From Bacteroidota bacterium (GTDB taxonomy: Bacteria > Bacteroidota > Bacteroidia > Bacteroidales > P3): DNA of 44,423 bases. The stretch covers positions 1 to 44,423 of the forward strand of contig JAFNAR010000021.1 of the NCBI GenBank assembly GCA_017860255.1. Direction: 5' to 3'. Shown one piece after another: positions 17,532 to 25,375 of this stretch. The stretch's first letter is position 1, and every line of letters begins with the position of its first letter. The translations under genes and the position numbers were made by a program. The notes beneath the pieces are model-generated. The model made no database searches. It was given only the letters and a program-made list of their open reading frames with translations, and was not told the origin of the DNA.

Positions 17532-17575
17532 ACTTAGGGGCTTAAAATGGGGTTCATCCCTAAGTCTTTTTTAAT
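17532..17575 (+). terminator. Hairpin with T-tail between the secreted-protein cluster and the lipoprotein gene
   Basis: ACTTAGGG (17532-17539) pairs with CCCTAAGT (17558-17565), followed by cttttttaat. It could terminate the cluster from 183 bp away or act as a leader attenuator for the lipoprotein gene 59 bp downstream. Confidence 0.55.
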
Positions 17576-17633
17576 AATATATAGAACTCTGAATAATAAA
17601 GCTGCAGGCAACAGTTTAAATACTGCCAAAAAT

Positions 17634-18665
17634 ATGATGAATGCAAAATTATTACAACTTTTAAAAAAACTGCACATCTATATTTTCATTGTGGCGGTTG
17701 GAGCAGTTGGAGTTTATTCTTGTACAGATGAAGAAGATCCAATTGTTAAACCTACAGCACCAGTACTAAGCAATTACTTTGCTATTCAAAATTCAACTGT
17801 TGCTCAAGGTACAATCCCTTCTAATCCAAGTGGAGTAAGTTTAGGTGAAGTGGTTATTAACAGCACTGCTATTGCTGGAGGTTCCTCTCATGTTACTATA
17901 ACAAGTGATAACGATATTCAAAAATTATATGTAAGTATTAAAGGTTCAAATCAGTATTATACAATCACTCCTAATCAAACAAAGAGTAATGCTTTTGAAT
18001 TTATTATTCTTTTAAGCCAATATCTTAATCAAAATTTTGAAATTCAAATTTCTGCTCTTTTAGGAGATGGAACAATTACTTCTCTTTATTCAGCACCAAT
18101 TATTTACCATACTGCTGGTACTGGTGGTACTGGTGGATTGCAAGTTAGTCTTTCTTTCAACAATGAAAAAGATGTTGACTTATATGTTATTCAACCTGAT
18201 GGTACAATAATATTTTATGGTAATAAGGGAGGTCATATTTATGATTCAATTTCTCAACAATATGTTTACTATTGGGGATTGGATTTAGACTCAAATCCTG
18301 GATGTAATATTGATAGTATCAACAATGAAAATGTTTTCTATCCTGACTCTCTTGTTCAAACAGGAACTTATCAAGTTTGGATAAATATGTATCAAAATTG
18401 TGATACTTCTATTGCTACTACTTGTGTAGTTACTGCAAATTATGCTTCTCAACTAATTACTCCAACATTTGGTGTTAATCCTTCAACTCACATTTTCCCT
18501 ATTGGTGAACCAACCAATCAAATAGGAAGTGATACAACTGGAGCTGTTAAAATTATGGAATTTAATATTACTAATGGTTCATCAACTGGAAGTAAGAAAA
18601 TTTACAAACCTTATTTAACAGAATCAGCAAGAATGAAACTTGATATGGCTCATAGGAGGAGATAG
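17634..18665 (+). CDS. Lipoprotein with DUF2135-like domain
   Basis: About 343 aa. The frame is open from an ATG at 17547, but that ATG lies inside a terminator-like hairpin. Starting at 17634 or 17637 (tandem ATGs) gives a lipoprotein signal (FIVAVGAVGVYSC) followed by acidic DEEDP. The C-terminal half resembles the DUF2135/YfaP-type beta domain: LQVSLSFNNEKDVDLYVIQPDGTIIFY, later LDLDSNPGC, and TGTYQVWINMY, the pattern DxDLxVxxPxG / LDxD / GTYxVxxxxY. That domain is found in exported proteins of unclear function. It probably sits in the outer membrane or periplasm. A terminator follows at 18733. Confidence 0.8.
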   Translation: MMNAKLLQLLKKLHIYIFIVAVGAVGVYSCTDEEDPIVKPTAPVLSNYFAIQNSTVAQGTIPSNPSGVSLGEVVINSTAIAGGSSHVTITSDNDIQKLYVSIKGSNQYYTITPNQTKSNAFEFIILLSQYLNQNFEIQISALLGDGTITSLYSAPIIYHTAGTGGTGGLQVSLSFNNEKDVDLYVIQPDGTIIFYGNKGGHIYDSISQQYVYYWGLDLDSNPGCNIDSINNENVFYPDSLVQTGTYQVWINMYQNCDTSIATTCVVTANYASQLITPTFGVNPSTHIFPIGEPTNQIGSDTTGAVKIMEFNITNGSSTGSKKIYKPYLTESARMKLDMAHRRR

Positions 18666-18732
18666 TTAAATAATATCATTCTCTAAATCTAAAATCACAT
18701 TGTAAATCAATTAGGATTTTAGACTTAAAAGA

Positions 18733-18773
18733 AAAGGTAAAGTGTTTATGATTAAAACATTTTACCTTTTTTT
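18733..18773 (+). terminator. Strong bidirectional-type terminator
   Basis: Long stem AAAAGGTAAAGTGTTT / AAACATTTTACCTTTT (one G-T type mismatch) around a short tgattaa loop, followed by ttttgttt, 67 bp after the lipoprotein stop codon. Confidence 0.85.
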
Positions 18774-18875
18774 GTTTATATATACTCAATGAAACTTTGT
18801 TTTAATCAAATAGAATCAAGTAATAATCTACTGAAATCAAGTTTTAATTTACTAAAATAAGGTTTCACTCTTCAC
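18770..18875 (+). repeat. 21-bp-phased array, family B
   Basis: Units beginning at 18791, 18812, 18833 and 18854 align at exactly 21 bp (gaaactttgttttaatcaaa, agaatcaagtaataatctac, gaaatcaagttttaatttac, aaaataaggtttcactcttc), with a weaker unit at 18770. The outer units are roughly inverted: TGAAACTTTGTTTTA on the left, TAAAATAAGGTTTCA on the right. The core (tcaag) differs from the neighbouring family A array that begins only about 25 bp later. Confidence 0.65.
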
Positions 18876-18897
18876 TTATCACTCTCCCCAAAAAAAC

Positions 18898-19009
18898 ATC
18901 AATCATAATGAAAAATATAAGGGACATATACAAAAATATAAGGGACATATTTACAAATATAAGGGAGATAAATAAAAATATAAGGGATATATTTTCAATT
19001 ATGATTGTG
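18898..19009 (+). repeat. 21-bp-phased tandem array, family A (copy 2)
   Basis: The core ggacatat or its variants starts at 18922, 18943, 18964 and 18985, exactly 21 bp apart, within units of the form aaaatataagggacatat. The flanks aatcataatgaaaaatat and atattttcaattatgatt are inverted to one another. The whole element aligns with the reverse complement of 233-342, including flanks. It lies between convergent genes. Confidence 0.85.
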
Positions 19010-19154
19010 TTTTTTTTGAAAGTTTAGTTATTTAGGTGTTTTTTCGTTTAGGTATTTAAGGAGCTTAAAGATTTTAAAGTCCTTAATGCCCTTATTTTAT
19101 TTTACCGCAAACGAAGTTTTATTATTTGACAATAAGTATTAAATCAAAACTTAA
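19010..19154. other. Intergenic remainder with a degenerate terminator-like copy
   Basis: No gene is seen. The 16-bp word cgcaaacgaagtttta at 19106-19121 recurs exactly at 37525-37540, where it forms the right half of a real hairpin. Here the left stem is not present. Confidence 0.4.
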
Positions 19155-20069
19155 CTATAGAAAGAAAAATAAAGTTCCTACACTAATTATTATCCATAGG
19201 GTTATTCCTAATAGGAAGGATCTAAGCCCTGCTGTTTTTAAGTCTTCAATAGAGAAGGATGTTCCTATTAAAAACAATGCCAAAACCATTCCTTTCTTTC
19301 CTAACCAATTAATATGATTGTAGGTTTCTTGATATTGTGGTAATAAATAAGCAATAATAATTGCAATTACGAAATAAAGTATAAACCAAGGTATTTTTAT
19401 TTTATTGGATTTATTTTCTTTACGATTTAAAAACAAAACCAAAAAAGAAAGTGGAATTATCCAAAGTGTACGGGTTAGTTTTACAGTTGTTGCCACTTCT
19501 AAAGCTTCTTTTCCATAGGCTGCTCCTGCTCCAACAACGCTTGAAGTATCGTGAATTGCTATTGCTGACCAATAACCAAAGTTTTCTTGACTCATGTTAA
19601 GTGCTTGCCCTATAACTGGAAATACAAAGAGTGCAACAGTATTTAATACAAAAATTACTGTTAAAGCAAAGGTAATTTGATTGTTTTTGGCATCAATTAT
19701 TGGTGAAACTGCTGCTATGGCACTTCCTCCACAAATTGCTGTTCCAGACGAAATAAGCATTGTGGTATTTTTATCTACTTTATATAGATAACCCAAACCC
19801 ATTCCAAAAAGGAAGGTTAAAAACACTGAGGCTGCTGTTAATAAAACTCCTGTTTGAGAAGTTTCAATAACTTTTTCGAGACTCATTCCAAATCCCATTA
19901 GTACAATTGACCATTGCAGGATTTTAGAAGTGTATTTCTTAATTTCGTATGGTTTTTCTATTTTTAATAATGTTAATAGTATCCCTGCTGCTAATGCTAT
20001 TGGTGCTGTAAAGAACGGCATTAAACATAGGAAAGGTATAACATAATAAAGAACTGATAGTTTTTTCAT
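19155..20069 (-). CDS. yeiH: YeiH family putative sulfate exporter (UPF0324)
   Basis: A 304-aa inner membrane protein with about nine to ten hydrophobic segments. Family features are clear: LQWSIVLMGFGMSLEKVI, SSGTAICGGSAIAAVSPII in the middle, AIAIHDTSSVVGAGAAYG, and the C-terminal LGKKGMVLALFLIGTSFSIEDLK. YeiH-like proteins are annotated as putative sulfate/sulfonate exporters, but substrate evidence in the family is thin. It has its own -7 element at 20098-20105 and lies 44 bp downstream of the AraC-type regulator on the same strand, so control by that regulator is possible. Confidence 0.88.
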   Translation of the reverse strand: MKKLSVLYYVIPFLCLMPFFTAPIALAAGILLTLLKIEKPYEIKKYTSKILQWSIVLMGFGMSLEKVIETSQTGVLLTAASVFLTFLFGMGLGYLYKVDKNTTMLISSGTAICGGSAIAAVSPIIDAKNNQITFALTVIFVLNTVALFVFPVIGQALNMSQENFGYWSAIAIHDTSSVVGAGAAYGKEALEVATTVKLTRTLWIIPLSFLVLFLNRKENKSNKIKIPWFILYFVIAIIIAYLLPQYQETYNHINWLGKKGMVLALFLIGTSFSIEDLKTAGLRSFLLGITLWIIISVGTLFFFL

Positions 20070-20097
20070 ATTGTTATATTTTATAGTTTAATGGCTG

Positions 20098-20105
20098 CAA
20101 AATTA
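20098..20105 (-). promoter_or_regulatory. Candidate -7 element TAATTTTG for the yeiH-like gene
   Basis: A perfect TAnnTTTG followed by C on the minus strand, 29 bp upstream of the start codon at 20069. Confidence 0.5.
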
Positions 20106-20113
20106 CAACTTAT

Positions 20114-21013
20114 TTATGACTTCTTATAATCTCCTGGAGTTATTCCAGTTTGGTGCTTGAAATACTTGCAAAAGAATGATTGTGATGCAAAGTTTAGATA
20201 ATCGGCGATTTCTTTTATTGTCATTTCGGAGTATTTTAAGAGTGTTTGAGCTTCCAAAATAACATACTGATCTATCCACTCAGATGCTGATTTAGCTGAA
20301 GTTTCTTTAATAAGTTTGGAAAGATATTTTGGAGTAATATTTAATTTATCTGCATAGAATCCTACTGAACGTTCTGTTTGGTGATAATCATTTAAAAGAG
20401 TCATAAATTGTTCAAAGAGCAGAGTTTGTCTCATATTTTGACTAATACTTAGTTTTGAATCAATTGCATTTGACTTATGAAGCCCATCCATTAGTGCATA
20501 GCAAACTGCAGAAACTAATCCTTGAACAACTTCCAATTTATGTGAAATGTTTGGCGACTTAATTATTTGCTTTGTGAGGTTAAAAAATTTGTTGTAAAGT
20601 TGTATGTATTCTATTTCAAGTGCTTGACAGGATTGATTATGTACTTGCATATAGAGGGGAAGTATGTTTTTAGTATCAATATGAATGCTTTTCATAAATT
20701 GAGTGGAAACAACAATTACTTTTGCATTAAAATTATTGGTATAATCTATTTGAATTATGTTGCTTGGTGTATAAATCGCTAACATACCTTCAGTTATTTC
20801 ATATTCTTTTAGATTAATTTTTATCTTTATTATACCTTTAGTACATAAAGCTGCTAACATAATATCTATTCTACATGGATAGTTGAAGAGTTGCAAATCA
20901 TAAAAAGATTCATCAAGTAAAAACACTTCATTTTCCAAACCTATAACTTGATTTAAAGTTACTTTCTCTTTTAGCTGTGATAACGAAAAGTTATTTACAC
21001 CCTGATTATTCAT
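20114..21013 (-). CDS. AraC family transcriptional regulator
   Basis: A 299-aa DNA-binding protein. The C-terminal ~100 residues carry the double helix-turn-helix of AraC/XylS proteins: FYADKLNITPKYLSKLIKETSAKSASEWI (first HTH), then EMTIKEIADYLNFASQSFFCKYFKHQTGITPGDYKKS with the typical final signature. The N-terminal ~190 residues have a weak cupin-like beta pattern and probably sense a small molecule. It is transcribed divergently from the RND efflux operon and is a good candidate for its regulator. Confidence 0.9.
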   Translation of the reverse strand: MNNQGVNNFSLSQLKEKVTLNQVIGLENEVFLLDESFYDLQLFNYPCRIDIMLAALCTKGIIKIKINLKEYEITEGMLAIYTPSNIIQIDYTNNFNAKVIVVSTQFMKSIHIDTKNILPLYMQVHNQSCQALEIEYIQLYNKFFNLTKQIIKSPNISHKLEVVQGLVSAVCYALMDGLHKSNAIDSKLSISQNMRQTLLFEQFMTLLNDYHQTERSVGFYADKLNITPKYLSKLIKETSAKSASEWIDQYVILEAQTLLKYSEMTIKEIADYLNFASQSFFCKYFKHQTGITPGDYKKS

Positions 21014-21063
21014 TTTCTGCTTAATTTTTTCTTTATTTATTAATGAAATCTTAGAATTTTGCC

Positions 21064-21071
21064 CAAAAGTA
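21064..21071 (-). promoter_or_regulatory. Candidate -7 element TACTTTTG for the araC-type gene
   Basis: A perfect TAnnTTTG on the minus strand, 51 bp upstream of the start codon at 21013. Confidence 0.5.
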
Positions 21072-21076
21072 TAAAT

Positions 21077-21091
21077 ATTATTTCAAATAAT
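21077..21091. promoter_or_regulatory. Perfect 15-bp palindrome, candidate operator
   Basis: ATTATTT-C-AAATAAT lies just upstream of the araC-type -7 element, in the spacer of that promoter and between the divergent genes. This is a suitable place for autoregulation and control of the efflux operon. AT-rich palindromes also occur by chance here. Confidence 0.4.
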
Positions 21092-21200
21092 TGTCATTTT
21101 ATATTATTTTTCGACTTTTAGAACATTTATTATGAAAAGAAGAACGCTGTTTGTCGCTTTTTTATGTTCAATTTTGCAAAAAATTTTAAAGATGATAATT

Positions 21201-22232
21201 ATGAGCAAGAAAGAGTTTAATTCATTAATTGCTATTTTGTTGGTTGGCAGTCTGTTCGTTGGTTGTTCTAAGTTTGAATCCCAAAATGAAGAAAAGGTTA
21301 TTTTGGTTAAAACAATTACTGTATCTCCATCCAATAATATTATTGGCAATAGTTATGTTGGTTTAGTTGAAGAAGAATTATCTACATCATTAAGTTTTCA
21401 ATCAATTGGCAATATTGAGAATATCTATGTTGGAGAAGGACAAAGAGTAAGTAAAGGTCAATTGTTGGCAACTTTAAATAAAGCTAATTTAAAATCTACT
21501 CACGATATGGCTCTATCAACTTTGAAAAGAGCTAAGGATGGTTATGAGAGATTAAAGCTTTTACATGATAATGGTAGCTTACCTGAAATTAAATGGGTTG
21601 AAATTCAAACCAATTTACAACAGGCAATAAGTTCTGAAGAAATTGCAAGGAAAGGACTGCAAAATGCTGAGCTTAGAGCTCCTTACTCTGGAATTATTTC
21701 AAAAAAGAATGCTGAAGTTGGTTCTAATGTTATTATGGGTATGAGTGTTTTTACATTGGTTAAGACCAATAATGTAAAAATAAAGATTTCTATTCCAGAA
21801 AAAGAAATTTCAAAAATTAAAATTGGAGATCCTGTTTCTATAAATGTTTCTGCTCTTGGCAATAAAGTATTTAATGCAAAGATAACTGAAAAAGGAGTTG
21901 CTGGAGATATGCTTTCTCACACTTATGATGCAAGAATTAAAATCAATAATAGCAACAATGAACTTCTACCAGGCATGGTTTGTAATGTTTCTATTCTTAA
22001 AAAAGGAGAAACTCAAAATATAGTTTTGCCTAATAGCTGTATCCAAATAGATAATAATGACAATAAGTTTGTTTGGATAGACAAGAATGGTGTTGCTGAA
22101 AAAAGAATTATCTCTACAAGTGGCTTTGTTGGTGATGGAGTTATTATTAGTGGGGGGTTAAGTGATGGTGATAAAGTTATTGTTGAAGGAAATAATAAGG
22201 TTAGTCAAGGGATGAAAATTAGTGTGAAATGA
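21201..22232 (+). CDS. RND efflux periplasmic adaptor (HlyD/MFP family lipoprotein)
   Basis: About 343 aa. It bridges the inner membrane pump and the outer membrane channel. The frame is open from 21132, but starting at the ATG at 21201 gives a proper lipoprotein signal (LIAILLVGSLFVGC, Cys22 of the mature frame). The biotinyl-lipoyl halves are visible: IGNIENIYVGEGQRVSKGQLLATLN and LRAPYSGIISKKNAEVGSNV, separated by a short alpha-hairpin. A beta-barrel and membrane-proximal domain with LPGMVCNVSI and GLSDGDKVIVEG follow. The pump gene overlaps by 4 bp (atga), so translation is coupled. Confidence 0.92.
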   Translation: MSKKEFNSLIAILLVGSLFVGCSKFESQNEEKVILVKTITVSPSNNIIGNSYVGLVEEELSTSLSFQSIGNIENIYVGEGQRVSKGQLLATLNKANLKSTHDMALSTLKRAKDGYERLKLLHDNGSLPEIKWVEIQTNLQQAISSEEIARKGLQNAELRAPYSGIISKKNAEVGSNVIMGMSVFTLVKTNNVKIKISIPEKEISKIKIGDPVSINVSALGNKVFNAKITEKGVAGDMLSHTYDARIKINNSNNELLPGMVCNVSILKKGETQNIVLPNSCIQIDNNDNKFVWIDKNGVAEKRIISTSGFVGDGVIISGGLSDGDKVIVEGNNKVSQGMKISVK

Positions 22233-25200
22233 AAAAGAAAATAGGAATAATTGAATGGGCGATGAAGTATCGCCAGATAATAATACTTTTTGTTTCATTA
22301 TTGGTTTTATTTGGTGTTTATTCTCTTGTTGTTATGCCAAAACAAGAGTTTCCTGTATTTACCATTCGTCAAGGTTTGGTTGTTGGAGTTTATCCAGGTG
22401 CCACATCTGAAGAAATTGAAGAACAACTAACAAAACCATTGGAAGAGTTTATCTTTAGCTTTAAGGATGTAAAAAAAGCAAAGACTGTTTCTCAAAGTCG
22501 TGATGGAATGGTTTTTATTATGGTTGAATTAAATGATGATGTAAAAAACAAAGAAGAGTTTTGGGCTAAGTTTAAACTTCGTTTATCTGAGTTTAAGGCT
22601 TCTTTGCCTTCAGGAGTTTTGGCTGTAATTGCTAAAGATGATTTTGGCGATACATCTTCCATCCTTTTAACTTTGGAATCTAATGATAAGAGTTATAAAG
22701 AGCTTGAAGAATATTTAAAAGATTTAAAAGGTAAGCTAAGAACAATTGAATCAGTTTCAAATTTAAGAGAAGCCGGTCTTCAAAGAGAACAGATTAGTGT
22801 TTATATTGATCAAGATAAGTTAGCTCTTTATGCAATAAACAACACAACCCTTGCAGCAAATCTCTTCTCGCAGGGAGTTACAACGGTGAGTGGATCAATA
22901 AAAAACCCTAAATACATTGCTCCTATTCATATTAAGAGTACATATAATTGTGAATATGATGTTGCTGAGCAGGTTGTTTATTCCGACCCAATGGGAAATA
23001 ATATTAAACTTAAAGACATAGCTCGTATTGTTAGGGAATATCCCGATGGTAATAATTATATAACCAATAATGGAAAGAACTGTATTTTGCTTTCAATGGA
23101 AATGAGAGAAGGACATAATATTGTTCAAATGGGAAAGGATGTAAATAAGGTATTAAAGGAATTTGAAAAAACTTTACCTGATGATGTTGTTTTATACAGA
23201 ATTACTGACCAATCACAAGTTGTTGGAGAAAGTGTTTCTACATTTTTAAAAGAATTGCTTATTGCTATTTTAGCTGTAATTCTTGTTGTAATTCTTCTTA
23301 TGCCTCTTAGAGTTGCTTCTGTTGCAGCTTCAACAATTCCTATTTCTATTTTTATTGCTTTAGGAATTTTCTATGCTTGTGGTTTTGAACTAAACACAGT
23401 TACTCTGGCGGCATTAATTGCAACATTGGGTATGATAGTGGATAATTCAATTGTAATAATTGACTGTTATATGGAAAAACTTGATAAGGGTGAAGACCCT
23501 TGGCATGCTTCAATTCATAGTGCTAAAGAGTTTTTCCCTTCAATTTTCTCTGCAACTCTTGCTATTTCTATAACCTTCTTCCCTTTTTTGATAACAACAA
23601 GTGGAACAATTAAAGACTTTTTAGTTTCATTCCCTTGGGCTATTACCATAATTTTGGCAGTTTCCCTTTTGGTTGCTCTCCTACTTATTCCTTATATGCA
23701 GTTCTTCTTTATAAAAACTGGCTTTAAGGGAAATAGATTAAAATTTAAAGCTAATGAAAAGGCTAAAAGGAAAAACTTTCTCGATTACATTCAAAAGTAC
23801 TATGATATATTGATTGAGAAATGTTTTAAGAATCCAAAGAAAGTTATTATTATTGGTGCTATTTCTGTTATTCTTGGAGCAATTATGATGTTTGGTGTTT
23901 TACCAATACGTATTTTACCATATGCTCAAAGAAATCAATTTGCTGTTGAAATTTATCTTCCTAAAGGTTCTTCCTTAGACCAAACAGGTCAAATTGCTGA
24001 TAGTGTTGAAGCAATTTTGAAAAAAGACAAGAGAGTTGTTTCTGTAACTGCATTTATCGGAGAAGGCTCTCCTCGTTTTCATGCTTTATATGCTCCTCAA
24101 CTTCCAGGGAATAATTACGCTCAATTTATTGTAAACACAAAGAGTAATGATGATACAGAGGATATGCTTGATGAATACTCTGATAAGTATTTAAATCATT
24201 TCCCTAATGCTAAAGTGCGTTTCAAACAATTAGAATATACTATTGCTGCATATCCAATTGAAATAAGACTTAAAGGAGACGATAAAAAAGACCTAAAGAA
24301 AGCATCTGAAGAAGTAAGAAAAGCAATGGAAAAGGTTGATGCTTTAACTTTGGTTCAAACTAATAATGAAGAACAACTTTCAGGTGTTTCAATTCATTTG
24401 GATGAAGATGAAATTAGTCGTTTGGGAATAAATCGTACTTCAGTTGCTTTAAATATGGCTATGAAATATAGTAATGGTATTCCAATTACAACAGTTTGGG
24501 ATAAAGACTATCCAATGAGTGTTGTTTTAAAAAGTGACAGAAATCACTCAACTAATTTCAATGATATTTCTAATGAATATATTTCTGCTTGGGGTGGTGC
24601 ATCTGCTGTGGCTCTTAGACAAATTGCTGAAGTAAAACCCGATTGGAATGAAGGTAATATTGTTCATAGAAATGGAATAAATTCTATTTCTCTTCAGTCT
24701 GATATAAAAAGAGGAACAGTTGCTTCTGAGGTTACCAAAGATGTTGTAAAAGAAGTTAAGAAAGTGAAACTTCCAAAAGGAGTTAGTTATGAAGTTGGTG
24801 GAGCTGCTGAAGCTGATGCAGAATTTCTTATTCAAATTATTTATGGACTTGTAATTGCAATTCTAATTATATTCTTTATTCTTCTTTTCCATTTCAAGAG
24901 AATTAATTTAGCCCTTCTTATTCTTTTATCGATAACTCTATGTTTGTTTGGTGCATCCTTTGGAATTTGGGTTATGGGACTTGAACTTAGCGTTACTGCC
25001 ATTTTGGGTATTGTTAGTTTGATGGGTATTGTTGTTAGAAATGGAATAATTATGCTTGACTATGCTGAAGAATTAAGAAAAGAAGGAATGAATGTTTATG
25101 ATGCTGCTTTAAATTCAGCTAAAAGAAGAATGCGTCCAATATTCTTAACCTCTGCTGCTGCTTCCATGGGTGTTATTCCAATGATTCTTGGAGGAAGTGT

Positions 25201-25372
25201 TTTATGGTCTCCTATGGGTTCTGTTATTTTCTTTGGAACAATAATTTCTATGATATTAATTATTACTGTTCTTCCTGTTTCATATTGGATAATATTTGTT
25301 AGAGCTGATAAAATTAAAGAGAGAAAACTAAGTAGAGAGAAAAAGAAACTTCAAACACAACAAATTGATTAG
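22229..25372 (+). CDS. RND family efflux pump (AcrB-like, HAE type)
   Basis: A 1047-aa inner membrane proton-driven exporter. It has the usual two repeats of a transmembrane bundle and a large periplasmic loop: MPKQEFPVFTIRQGLVVGVYPGATSEEIEEQLTKPLE at the start, TM4 with GMIVDNSIVIIDCYMEK, and TM10-11 with LMGIVVRNGIIMLDYAEELR. The proton-relay region has Asp405 but Asn406 where AcrB has a second Asp, and the AcrB Lys940 position is Arg; both variants are seen in other RND subgroups. Substrates could be drugs, detergents or metabolites. Neighbours are the adaptor (4-bp overlap) and the channel (3 bp downstream). Confidence 0.94.
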   Translation: MKKKIGIIEWAMKYRQIIILFVSLLVLFGVYSLVVMPKQEFPVFTIRQGLVVGVYPGATSEEIEEQLTKPLEEFIFSFKDVKKAKTVSQSRDGMVFIMVELNDDVKNKEEFWAKFKLRLSEFKASLPSGVLAVIAKDDFGDTSSILLTLESNDKSYKELEEYLKDLKGKLRTIESVSNLREAGLQREQISVYIDQDKLALYAINNTTLAANLFSQGVTTVSGSIKNPKYIAPIHIKSTYNCEYDVAEQVVYSDPMGNNIKLKDIARIVREYPDGNNYITNNGKNCILLSMEMREGHNIVQMGKDVNKVLKEFEKTLPDDVVLYRITDQSQVVGESVSTFLKELLIAILAVILVVILLMPLRVASVAASTIPISIFIALGIFYACGFELNTVTLAALIATLGMIVDNSIVIIDCYMEKLDKGEDPWHASIHSAKEFFPSIFSATLAISITFFPFLITTSGTIKDFLVSFPWAITIILAVSLLVALLLIPYMQFFFIKTGFKGNRLKFKANEKAKRKNFLDYIQKYYDILIEKCFKNPKKVIIIGAISVILGAIMMFGVLPIRILPYAQRNQFAVEIYLPKGSSLDQTGQIADSVEAILKKDKRVVSVTAFIGEGSPRFHALYAPQLPGNNYAQFIVNTKSNDDTEDMLDEYSDKYLNHFPNAKVRFKQLEYTIAAYPIEIRLKGDDKKDLKKASEEVRKAMEKVDALTLVQTNNEEQLSGVSIHLDEDEISRLGINRTSVALNMAMKYSNGIPITTVWDKDYPMSVVLKSDRNHSTNFNDISNEYISAWGGASAVALRQIAEVKPDWNEGNIVHRNGINSISLQSDIKRGTVASEVTKDVVKEVKKVKLPKGVSYEVGGAAEADAEFLIQIIYGLVIAILIIFFILLFHFKRINLALLILLSITLCLFGASFGIWVMGLELSVTAILGIVSLMGIVVRNGIIMLDYAEELRKEGMNVYDAALNSAKRRMRPIFLTSAAASMGVIPMILGGSVLWSPMGSVIFFGTIISMILIITVLPVSYWIIFVRADKIKERKLSREKKKLQTQQID

Positions 25373-25375
25373 TTT

